In this document: positions 25,693-33,224 of the stretch, one piece after another | How positions within the stretch are numbered: the stretch's first letter is position 1 | Layout: every line of letters begins with the position of its first letter | NCBI GenBank assembly: GCA_030146705.1 | Contig: JASLBE010000017.1 | Span: 82,294 to 146,293 of the forward strand | Length of the DNA: 64,000 bases | Origin: Tissierellales bacterium | GTDB lineage: Bacteria; Bacillota; Clostridia; Tissierellales; Tissierellaceae | Reading direction: 5' to 3' | Notes under the pieces: generated by a model | Database searches by the model: none | The model's input: only the letters and a program-made list of their open reading frames with translations | What the model was told of the DNA's origin: nothing | Program-made: the position numbers and the translations under genes

Positions 25693-25769
25693 TGGCGTTC
25701 CCGATACGATTTGAACGTACGACCCCTTGCTTAGGAGGCAAGTGCTCTATCCAGCTGAGCTACGGGAAC
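25693..25769 (-). tRNA. tRNA-Arg(CCT)
   Basis: 77-nt cloverleaf on the minus strand: acceptor GTTCCCG/CGGGAAC, discriminator G and encoded CCA (25695-25693). The anticodon loop CTCCTAA gives anticodon CCT, which reads AGG, the prevailing arginine codon in this window. Confidence 0.95.
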
Positions 25770-25780
25770 CTATTTTTTTA

Positions 25781-25804
25781 AGTCCTTGTACTAGTACAAG
25801 GACT
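25781..25804 (-). repeat. 24-bp perfect palindrome in the tRNA-Arg leader
   Basis: AGTCCTTGTACT-AGTACAAGGACT is fully self-complementary. It is followed on the minus strand by A-rich sequence rather than Ts, so it is not an intrinsic terminator. It lies between the predicted tRNA-Arg transcription start (near 25810) and the mature tRNA 5' end. Confidence 0.75.
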
Positions 25805-25816
25805 CTTACATATATT

Positions 25817-25845
25817 ATTATATGCCTTTAATCCATCTTAGTCAA
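25817..25845 (-). promoter_or_regulatory. Promoter of tRNA-Arg (and tadA)
   Basis: Minus-strand TTGACT (25845-25840), 17-bp spacer, perfect TATAAT (25822-25817). Confidence 0.72.
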
Positions 25846-25873
25846 CACATCTTAGCTTATTTTTTTTAATTTC

Positions 25874-27013
25874 TTAAAATATATTCATTAAAGGCCCTAT
25901 AAGCTTAAGGAAAAACCTGGTTATTATATTGGCCTTCTTAACCTTTTTGTCAGTAACAAGCTTGGTTGAAAAGACCTCTTCATTGTCATAAAAAACCCTT
26001 ACACTTCCCATAGAATCCCCAGGTTCAATTGGTAGGTCAAATTCTTCATCAAGGTCAACTACAACTTCTAATTCTAAGTTATTATCTACTATTTTAGAAA
26101 AATCCTCATAAGGAAATATATCTACACCTAGCCTATTAGATTTTCCTATCTTTATAGTATCTAGGGCCTCCTCCTTATTAAGAATTTCCTCCCTAGAATA
26201 ATTGTCCCTTAGGTCCAACATAGTTTCAACTGTATAGTCCTCCCTAAGCTTTTCACTCCTGGCCCCCATAAAGACCCCAATTACCCTAAAGTCTTCCTTT
26301 TCCAAGCTACTAATCAAACAATAGCCAGCCCTGCCTGTCCTACCTGTCTTTAGGCCGTCCACCTCTGGTATAACCAGGCTGGGATTAGTATTTTCTAAAC
26401 TCGTTTCTTCATAGAAGAAATTTAAACCTTGAATTTCCCTAGTCTTGGTCCTCTCTAAAATAGGATAGTGGTTTATAATATACCTAGACATTTTAAATAA
26501 GTCTCTGGCACTCATTTGGTTTTCCTTATCCATCCCCTTTATTGGCAGGCCTGTTGAGTTGAAAAATTCAGCAGTTTCTAAGCCTATCTCCCTGGCCTTC
26601 CTGTTCATCCTCTTAACAAACTCAGCCTCTGTTTTTGAAACAGCCTTGGCCAAGGCATAAATTGCATTATTAGAAGAAACTATTAGCCCATAGTCTAAAA
26701 GCTCATCTACTGTATACTCCTTGCCTTCTTCCAGCTTCATTATGGACCCACCTATGCTCTGGGTATCCCTATCTATTAAGATTTTTTTATCCAGGGGAAT
26801 ATTACTATCCATAACAACCATATAGGACATAAGCTTTGAAATACTAGCTATTGCTACAACCTCATCTATCTTATTTCCCTTAATTATCTCACCTGTTTCA
26901 TAGTCCCCTATTAAATAAGACTTCATAACTGTATCAAGCCCAGCTGCCTCAACCAGCCCTAAACCTGAAAATAAAATTAATATGGCCAAGGCCAAACTTA
27001 TAGTTTTCTTCAT
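25874..27013 (-). CDS. dacF: D-alanyl-D-alanine carboxypeptidase (DacF/PBP5 family)
   Basis: Penicillin-binding protein that trims the terminal D-Ala of peptidoglycan pentapeptides. From this start it has about 379 aa, with a signal peptide (MKKTISLALAILILFSGLGL, cleavage near VEA). The S11 motifs are all present: S-x-x-K in ASISKLMS, S-x-N in SSNNAI and KTG in DGLKTGRTG. A C-terminal beta domain and a final amphipathic helix (KANIITRFFLKLIGPLMNIF) fit membrane-surface anchoring. ATG 27013 is chosen because GAGGAGG precedes it; the upstream ATG at 27073 would bury the signal peptide. Confidence 0.93.
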   Translation of the reverse strand: MKKTISLALAILILFSGLGLVEAAGLDTVMKSYLIGDYETGEIIKGNKIDEVVAIASISKLMSYMVVMDSNIPLDKKILIDRDTQSIGGSIMKLEEGKEYTVDELLDYGLIVSSNNAIYALAKAVSKTEAEFVKRMNRKAREIGLETAEFFNSTGLPIKGMDKENQMSARDLFKMSRYIINHYPILERTKTREIQGLNFFYEETSLENTNPSLVIPEVDGLKTGRTGRAGYCLISSLEKEDFRVIGVFMGARSEKLREDYTVETMLDLRDNYSREEILNKEEALDTIKIGKSNRLGVDIFPYEDFSKIVDNNLELEVVVDLDEEFDLPIEPGDSMGSVRVFYDNEEVFSTKLVTDKKVKKANIITRFFLKLIGPLMNIF

Positions 27014-27037
27014 TAGTCCTCCTCTTAAATTAAGCAT

Positions 27038-27067
27038 AAAAAAAGTAGAAGTAAATCTACCTTTTTT
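27038..27067 (-). terminator. Terminator between serS and dacF
   Basis: GTAGA / TCTAC hairpin extended by A-T pairs, with a T-run on the minus strand. It lies at the serS/dacF junction. Confidence 0.6.
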
Positions 27068-27088
27068 ATACAAGCTTTAAATATTTTC

Positions 27089-28363
27089 CTATCTTGCCTC
27101 TATAACATCTACACCCATATAAGGTCTTAGGACCTCTGGTACAACTATACTTCCATCTTCCCTTTGGTAGTTTTCTATTATGGCTGCAAAGGTTCTTCCA
27201 ACAGCAAGGCCTGAACCATTTAAAGTATGAACAAACTCTGCCCTTCCTGTTTCTTCATTCCTATACTTTATATTGGCACGCCTAGCTTGGAAGTCCTCAA
27301 AGTTACTACAGCTAGAAATTTCAACATAATTATTGTAGCTTGGCATCCAAACCTCTATATCATAAGTTTTAGCAGCAGAAAAACCCAAGTCTCCCGTACT
27401 TAACATTACCACCCTATAAGGTATATTTAGCCTCTTTAAAACTTCCTCAGCATTATTTGTAAGCTTTTCTAGCTCATCATAAGAAGTTTCTGGCCTTACA
27501 AACTTAACTAGTTCAACCTTATCAAATTGATGGTTCCTAATCATTCCCCTAGTATCCCTACCAGCAGAACCAGCTTCTTTTCTAAAGCAAGGAGAATAGG
27601 CTGTAAAGTATTTTGGTAGATCTTCTTCAGTTAAAATTTCGTCCCTTAAAAGATTAGTTAAAGGTACCTCAGCAGTTGGGATTAAGAAATAGTCCTTGGC
27701 TGGTAGGTGGAACATATCGTGCTCAAACTTAGGTAGCTGTCCAGTACCAGTCATACTATCCCTATTTACCATAAAAGGTGTTAGCATTTCAGTATAGCCA
27801 TGCTCCTTAGTATGAAGGTCTAGCATAAAAGATACTATGGCCCTTTCCAACCTAGCCCCTAGTCCTTTAAATACAGTAAACCTAGCCCCTGTAATCTTGC
27901 CTGCCCTTTCAAAGTCTAAAATATCCAGGTCAGTTCCTAAATCCCAATGGGCCTTAGGTTCAAAGTCAAAACTTGTAGCCTCACCAAACTTTCTTAACTC
28001 AACATTATCAGAATCATCCTTCCCTTCCACAACATCTTTAAAAGGAGTGTTTGGTATCCCTAAAAGTAGGTCTCTTATTTCCCCATCAACTTCCTTTAAT
28101 TCTTCATCATATTCCTTTATCTTGTTTGAAAGTTCCTTTAAGTTTTTAAAAATTTCACTAGTGTCCTCACCAGCCTTTTTAAGGGCTGGAATTTCCTTAG
28201 ATGTTTTGTTTTGTTCAGCCTTCATAGCCTCAACATTTTGGATTATTTCCCTCCTCTTAATATCAAGGTCTAAAATTTCATCTATTGGATAGTCTCCATG
28301 TCTTTTTTCTAGGGCTAATTTAACCTCTTCAGGATTTTCCCTAATTCTTCTTATATCTAGCAT
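27089..28363 (-). CDS. serS: Seryl-tRNA synthetase
   Basis: Class II synthetase charging tRNA-Ser, 424 aa. The N-terminal long coiled-coil arm (residues about 30-105) grips the tRNA long variable arm. The catalytic domain has motif 2 (CFRKEAGSAGRDTRGMIRNHQF) and motif 3 (NGSGLAVGRTFAAIIENYQ), with TAEVPLTN for serine/ATP binding. Expression appears to be governed by the T-box leader directly upstream. Confidence 0.97.
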   Translation of the reverse strand: MLDIRRIRENPEEVKLALEKRHGDYPIDEILDLDIKRREIIQNVEAMKAEQNKTSKEIPALKKAGEDTSEIFKNLKELSNKIKEYDEELKEVDGEIRDLLLGIPNTPFKDVVEGKDDSDNVELRKFGEATSFDFEPKAHWDLGTDLDILDFERAGKITGARFTVFKGLGARLERAIVSFMLDLHTKEHGYTEMLTPFMVNRDSMTGTGQLPKFEHDMFHLPAKDYFLIPTAEVPLTNLLRDEILTEEDLPKYFTAYSPCFRKEAGSAGRDTRGMIRNHQFDKVELVKFVRPETSYDELEKLTNNAEEVLKRLNIPYRVVMLSTGDLGFSAAKTYDIEVWMPSYNNYVEISSCSNFEDFQARRANIKYRNEETGRAEFVHTLNGSGLAVGRTFAAIIENYQREDGSIVVPEVLRPYMGVDVIEAR

Positions 28364-28394
28364 ATTACCTCTCCTTTTTAATTAATTATAAAAT

Positions 28395-28590
28395 CAAAAA
28401 AACCCTCAATCCCAATAAATAGGGACGAGAGTTACCCGCGTTGCCACCCTTGTTAGCAAAAATGCTCACTTAAGTATTATTATGCTCTGGGACGGATTCA
28501 ATAGTTAAACTTATTGGTTTCCACCAGCCACCAACTCTCTTTAAAGCCTAGGTCTATTTACTATTTCCCTTCATTGCATTGTATTTAATT
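28395..28590 (-). promoter_or_regulatory. T-box leader of serS
   Basis: On the minus strand the leader contains Stem I features (AGAGAG and GGTGG elements near 28518-28538), a likely specifier TCC at 28496-28494 in the context GAA-TCC-GTC, and the T-box sequence GGGTGGCAACGCGGGT (core at 28446-28435). A terminator hairpin with T-run follows (28432-28395). Uncharged tRNA-Ser should pair with both specifier and T-box and favour antitermination. TCC matches the GGA anticodon of the tRNA-Ser at 7310. Confidence 0.92.
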
Positions 28591-28596
28591 AAAATA

Positions 28597-28624
28597 ATTA
28601 TAACATAAACAAATCCATTGTCAA
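28597..28624 (-). promoter_or_regulatory. serS promoter
   Basis: Consensus TTGACA (28624-28619), 16-bp spacer, consensus TATAAT (28602-28597) on the minus strand, directly upstream of the T-box leader. Confidence 0.85.
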
Positions 28625-28632
28625 GATTATAT

Positions 28633-28661
28633 GGCCAGGTGGATCTTATGAAGCCCTGGCC
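28633..28661 (-). terminator. Hairpin after dnaI
   Basis: GGCCAGG...CCTGGCC inverted repeat with a 15-nt loop, just after the dnaI stop. No good T-run follows, so it is at best a weak terminator. Confidence 0.4.
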
Positions 28662-28673
28662 CCTATTTAATGT

Positions 28674-29657
28674 TTAAACCTGCCACCTTATGTCCTTACC
28701 ATAAAACTTAAGGGGGGTAAACTTATCTAAGACCCTAGAATAAACCCTCTCTGAATACCTATTGGAAATCTCCTTGGTTGTTAGGTTGGTAGATATTAAA
28801 GTTTTTTTATTGCCAAGAATCCTAGAATTTACAATATTAAAAATTTCAGAAGTACTATAACCTGTTTTAGACTCCGTACCCAAATCATCTATAATCAATA
28901 AGTCTGCATCAAATAAAAGCTCATATTGGTACTTGTTTGATGCCTTGTTATCATTGTCAAACCTATACTTCCTAACTAGTTCTAAAATATTAAAGGCTGT
29001 TTGGTAGATTACAATCTTCTCCTTCCTTATAAGCTCCCTAGCTATACAATTAGAAAGAAAAGTCTTCCCAAGGCCTGTCCCCCCATAAAATAAAAGGTTC
29101 TCTTGGTTGTCGCAGTCAAAATTCATAACAAAATTTTCCGCCATCTTTCTTATATCATTAATATTTTCCCTTGGAGTTCTTAATTCATCCCCATAAGGTT
29201 CATTGGAAAATCTTTCCAGGTCAAAACTATCAAAATTCTCCCTTTCCAGGGACTTTTCAATATTAGACATATAGTAGAGCCTGGAAACTAGCTTTTGACC
29301 TAGGCAACTACACTTCCTGCCATCCTCTAAATATCCCTTGTCCTTGCACTTTTCACAGTCATAGTCTAGTTCTAAATAGTTTAGGGGAATATTAGCCTCT
29401 GTCAGAATTATGGCCTTGTCCCTTTGGAGCTTATTAAGCCTTTCCTTACTTAGGTTTATTAGGTCCTTGGCCTCCCCTTCCTTGGCCAAAACACTCCTAG
29501 CCATTTGGACTCCCGTCTTAAATATTGCCTGGTCTATCTCCTTAACAACTGGTAGTTTTTCATAGACCTCTCTTTTCCTAAGCTCTAGTTCTCTAGCCTT
29601 CCTGTCCCTTTTTTTCTCATAATCTAAAGAAAGTTCCTTTAAAATTTGCCTATACAT
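28674..29657 (-). CDS. dnaI: Primosomal helicase loader DnaI/DnaC-like
   Basis: AAA+ ATPase that loads the replicative helicase, 327 aa. The N-terminal half contains a zinc-finger-like cluster CEKCKDKG...KCSC typical of DnaI. The AAA+ part has Walker A GGTGLGKT and Walker B LLIIDDLGTE, then TNLTTKEISNRYSERVYSR with sensor and arginine-finger residues. It starts 2 nt after the DnaD-family gene, matching the dnaB/dnaD-dnaI pairing of Firmicutes, so loader and initiator are probably co-expressed. Confidence 0.93.
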   Translation of the reverse strand: MYRQILKELSLDYEKKRDRKARELELRKREVYEKLPVVKEIDQAIFKTGVQMARSVLAKEGEAKDLINLSKERLNKLQRDKAIILTEANIPLNYLELDYDCEKCKDKGYLEDGRKCSCLGQKLVSRLYYMSNIEKSLERENFDSFDLERFSNEPYGDELRTPRENINDIRKMAENFVMNFDCDNQENLLFYGGTGLGKTFLSNCIARELIRKEKIVIYQTAFNILELVRKYRFDNDNKASNKYQYELLFDADLLIIDDLGTESKTGYSTSEIFNIVNSRILGNKKTLISTNLTTKEISNRYSERVYSRVLDKFTPLKFYGKDIRWQV

Positions 29658-29659
29658 CT

Positions 29660-31276
29660 CTACTCACCCCTAAGCCTTGCAAAAGCCTCTTCTCTTTTTT
29701 TCCTGGCCACATCTTCCAACTCATCCTCAGTATAATTATCTGTCCTTTGGCTAAACTCATTGAAATAATTTTTATCATTACTAGCCTTATAGCTATTAGG
29801 TCTTGAATTGTTACTGTTAGACCTATATACCCGTTCTTTACTATCTATATTAGCCTTTAGCTCCTCCAAAGTTTTAATTCCCTCATTATAAATTTGTTCT
29901 AGTTTCCTATCTAATTTATTAATAGTTGGTCCAACCATATTTTTTGAAAATTCTTTACTAGCATATATAATAAAATCTTCAGAGTAATTATAATTATAAA
30001 GCCATTTTCTTAATATATCCTCTATGGAAGGAGTTATACTTCCCGAAAGACCTAGCTCTTTCTTTACCCCACTGTAGAGTTTATTTAGCTTGGCTTTTTC
30101 TCCAAAAGGTTTTTCCCCTGGGTCCTTTAGAACTTCTGTCCTACCTTCATACCAGCTAGTTAAAATTCTATCCAAGCCATCTATACTTGGGTTAGCCCAT
30201 TTTGTAACTATTTTACAAGCCTCATAGACTAAGTCCTTTGAATACTTATATTCATTAAACCACTTGTTGACAAGCTCCCCTATATGGGGGGTAACCTCTC
30301 CAGTAACTCCTATACTCTTCATAATATCCCTACAAAGTTCCCCATCCACAAGGACCTTATCCCCAGTCTTTATCCTTTCAATTTCCCTTAGGTCATCCAT
30401 AGTCCTAACCTGGTCGTCATACCAATTTTTAAGGATACCGTCTACATAATTTAGGTTTGGGTTGGTTATTAGAGAGCCTTTTTTACAGGCTTCTAAAATT
30501 ACTTCTTCTGAAAAACCATAATCATCAAACCAACTCTTCATAATTTCCTTCCTATGCTCTGTTAATTCTCCTCCTAGGCCAATATGCCTAAGGATCTTCC
30601 TGTAACTTCCATACCTTTTATTATTCAAGTCTACCTGGGCCTTAACTGCTTCTATGTTGGTTAATTTTTCACTATACCAGCCTCTTATTGTGCCCCTAAC
30701 ATAGTTCATAGGTTGTTTTATTTCCTTATTTTCCACAGCATACCTAAAGGCAAACTCTATGACATCTGGATTCATATTATAGTCTGTCATCCAGGATAAA
30801 ATTTCTCTTTTTTGCTCTGGAACTAGGGGCATCCTTATTAGGTGGTTAATGTTACTAAACATTTGATTGATCATTGGATTTTGGCTAATGGTAATTAAGT
30901 CATTATTAGAAATCTTAGACTCCTCTTCAATCTTGTTTAAAATTGTAAAATTATTCTTTATATAAAGTTGTTTTAAAGACTTAAACTCTATGCCATATTC
31001 ATAGGCCTTAGAACCAAAGTGGATTTTTTCAACTATCCCCTTGTCCTCCCAAAAATCCCAAGCATCCATAACATCTTCAAGAGATATTTCCAAGTGCCTG
31101 GCTATTACCTGGTTGGTTACTTCTATGGACTTATCCTTGTCCTTGGCATATTTAAAGCCTAGTAAATATACCTTAACTGAGGTCCCATTGCCCATAGGCA
31201 TAAAATCATTTATAAAAATATTTTCAATGGCAGTATCCCCCAGGTCCATATCTGTAGTTTCTAATGTAAATTTCAT
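29660..31276 (-). CDS. DnaD/DnaB-type primosomal protein with four DnaD modules
   Basis: Replication-initiation protein of 538 aa. Residues about 1-105 look like a winged-helix DDBH1 domain. After a linker come four repeats of the DnaD-like (DDBH2) module at about 140-210, 223-298, 314-385 and 399-475. Each ends in a variant of the conserved Y-x-x-x-I-x-x-W-Y helix: NYVRGTIRGWY, NYVDGILKNWY, DGLDRILTSWY and the degenerate NKLDRKLEQIY. The C-terminal about 60 residues are polar and low-complexity (serine/asparagine, then E/R-rich). Bacillus DnaD has one such module and DnaB two. It pairs with dnaI and follows dnaB on the same strand. Confidence 0.88.
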   Translation of the reverse strand: MKFTLETTDMDLGDTAIENIFINDFMPMGNGTSVKVYLLGFKYAKDKDKSIEVTNQVIARHLEISLEDVMDAWDFWEDKGIVEKIHFGSKAYEYGIEFKSLKQLYIKNNFTILNKIEEESKISNNDLITISQNPMINQMFSNINHLIRMPLVPEQKREILSWMTDYNMNPDVIEFAFRYAVENKEIKQPMNYVRGTIRGWYSEKLTNIEAVKAQVDLNNKRYGSYRKILRHIGLGGELTEHRKEIMKSWFDDYGFSEEVILEACKKGSLITNPNLNYVDGILKNWYDDQVRTMDDLREIERIKTGDKVLVDGELCRDIMKSIGVTGEVTPHIGELVNKWFNEYKYSKDLVYEACKIVTKWANPSIDGLDRILTSWYEGRTEVLKDPGEKPFGEKAKLNKLYSGVKKELGLSGSITPSIEDILRKWLYNYNYSEDFIIYASKEFSKNMVGPTINKLDRKLEQIYNEGIKTLEELKANIDSKERVYRSNSNNSRPNSYKASNDKNYFNEFSQRTDNYTEDELEDVARKKREEAFARLRGE

Positions 31277-31372
31277 CTAATCACCTCTTGGAATAATTAA
31301 GTCCCTAGTTCCTAGGGCTCCCTTTAGCCTAACTATTTTACCATAAATTAAACTGACTGGCAGCCTTATGTA

Positions 31373-31405
31373 TAAAAATATTACTCCGAGTTTCCCCGAA
31401 GTAAT
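31373..31405 (-). terminator. Probable terminator of dnaB
   Basis: Imperfect hairpin ATTACTCCGAG / CCCGAAGTAAT (31379-31405) just after the dnaB stop, with a short T-rich run on the minus strand. Confidence 0.55.
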
Positions 31406-31406
31406 C

Positions 31407-32762
31407 TTAAGATATATCTTCTCTTATAAATTCCTTATTTAAGAACTTAGTATATTCGCCCTTCCAAACTAGCTCTACTGTACCAGTAGGACCATTCCTA
31501 TGCTTGGCTATTATTACCTCTCCAATATTCCTAAGTTCTGAATCTTCGTGGTAGTATTCATCCCTATATAAAAACATTACCACATCGGCATCCTGCTCTA
31601 TGGCACCAGACTCCCTAAGGTCGGAAAGGATAGGCCTATGGTCGGCCCTAAGTTCTGGAGCACGACTTAGCTGGGACAAGGCTATAACTGGACAATTTAA
31701 TTCTTTGGCCAGAGCCTTAAGCCCCCTAGAAATTGCCGAAATTTCCTGCTGCCTACTCTCAGACCTTCCCTCCATTTCCATAAGTTGCAAGTAGTCTATT
31801 AAGATCAAGTCTATTCCATGTTCCAAGTGGAGCCTCCTAGACTTGGCCCTCATTTCAAGAAGGGATATACCAGCTGTATCATCTATAAAAATATTGGCGT
31901 TGGAAAGAGGCTCTATCCCATTAATAACTTTCAGCCACTCCTCTTCTTCCAACTGGCCAGATATTACCTTGCCTAAGTCTACATGGGAAACGGATGAAAT
32001 CATCCTTTGTACCAACTGCTCCTTGGACATTTCCAGGGAGAAAACTGCCACATTGGCACCAGCATTTAGGGCTGCATTTACTGCCATATTAATTCCAAGG
32101 GCAGTCTTACCCATACTGGGCCTGGCTGCTAGAAGGACCAGGTCTGATTTTTGCAGGCCTGAGAGTTTATAGTCTATGTCTAAAAATCCTGTTGTAAGTC
32201 CTGTTAGGCTCCCCTTGTGGGCAGCCCTTTCCTCCATCTGGGCAAAACTGTCTAAAAGTACATCCTTAACCGGGGCAAAACCTTCCTTGTCCCTGCCCTG
32301 GGTAATATTAAAAATAGATTCCTCTGCTGCCTCTATTATTACATCAACTTTTTCTGAAGCCTCATAGGCCCTACCTGTAACCTCATCACAAGACTTTATA
32401 AGCCTTCTTAAGATTGATTTTTCCTCCACAATTTCACAATAATACTTAGTATTAACAGTGGTTGCAACTATATTGGATAGGTCGGCTAAATAGGTCATTC
32501 CACCTACTTTTTCCAGGCTCCCCCTATTTTTTAATTCTTCAGAAAGAGTTATTAGGTCAACTGGTTCACTTCTATTATATAGAGCCAATATAGTTTCATA
32601 TATTTCTTGGTTGGCTAGCTTGTAAAAATCCCTAGGCTTTATAATCTCGGCAGCAGTATTTATAGAATCCCTATCTAGTATCATGGCACCTAGGACAGAC
32701 TGCTCTGCTTCTAAGCTATGTGGAGGGACTTTTCCACTTATTTGCTCATCTATTTGAACCAC
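31407..32762 (-). CDS. dnaB: Replicative DNA helicase DnaB
   Basis: Hexameric fork helicase (DnaC in B. subtilis), 451 aa. The N-terminal primase-binding domain begins PPHSLEAEQSVLGAMI; the RecA-like domain has Walker A ARPSMGKT, Walker B LILIDYLQLM and the late DLRESGAIEQDADVVMFLYRD motif. Translation probably starts at GTG 32762, close behind a purine-rich AAAGGGAAGG. It lies 15 nt after rplI in the classic yybS-gdpP-rplI-dnaB order. Confidence 0.97.
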   Translation of the reverse strand: MVQIDEQISGKVPPHSLEAEQSVLGAMILDRDSINTAAEIIKPRDFYKLANQEIYETILALYNRSEPVDLITLSEELKNRGSLEKVGGMTYLADLSNIVATTVNTKYYCEIVEEKSILRRLIKSCDEVTGRAYEASEKVDVIIEAAEESIFNITQGRDKEGFAPVKDVLLDSFAQMEERAAHKGSLTGLTTGFLDIDYKLSGLQKSDLVLLAARPSMGKTALGINMAVNAALNAGANVAVFSLEMSKEQLVQRMISSVSHVDLGKVISGQLEEEEWLKVINGIEPLSNANIFIDDTAGISLLEMRAKSRRLHLEHGIDLILIDYLQLMEMEGRSESRQQEISAISRGLKALAKELNCPVIALSQLSRAPELRADHRPILSDLRESGAIEQDADVVMFLYRDEYYHEDSELRNIGEVIIAKHRNGPTGTVELVWKGEYTKFLNKEFIREDIS

Positions 32763-32777
32763 CCTTCCCTTTCTAAC

Positions 32778-33224
32778 TTATTTTCCCTTTACATTTACCT
32801 TTAAATTAGCAGTTATTTCAGGATAAACCCTAACCCTAACTACAGTAACTCCTAGGTCTTTTATATTATCTCCTAGTTCTATCTTTCTTTTATCTATATC
32901 TATGTCATACTGGTCTTTTAATCCATTAGCTATATCTTGAGTAGTAACAGAACCAAATAGTTTTCCACCATCTCCAGCCTTGCCCATTAGGGTAACTGTT
33001 GCAGACTCAAGCTTCTTTTTAACCTCTTCAGCCTCTGCTACTTCCTTGGCCTTTTGCTTCTTTAGCTCCTTTTGTTCTTCTTCCCAAATTTTCTTATTAG
33101 CTGGTGTAGCCTCCACAGCTAGGCCCCTTGGAAGTAAAAAATTTCTAGCATAACCTGTTTTAGCATTTACTAAGTCTCCTGCCTTACCTAAATCCTTAAC
33201 ATCTTTTTTTAATATTATTTTCAT
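32778..33224 (-). CDS. rplI: 50S ribosomal protein L9
   Basis: Binds 23S rRNA; 148 aa with the L9 N-terminal signature (KDVKDLGKAGDLVNAKTGYARNFLLPRGLA), the long connecting helix (residues about 42-75) and a C-terminal domain around GKLFGSVTTQDI. The start overlaps the gdpP stop by 4 nt (ATGA), so the two are translationally coupled. Confidence 0.97.
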   Translation of the reverse strand: MKIILKKDVKDLGKAGDLVNAKTGYARNFLLPRGLAVEATPANKKIWEEEQKELKKQKAKEVAEAEEVKKKLESATVTLMGKAGDGGKLFGSVTTQDIANGLKDQYDIDIDKRKIELGDNIKDLGVTVVRVRVYPEITANLKVNVKGK

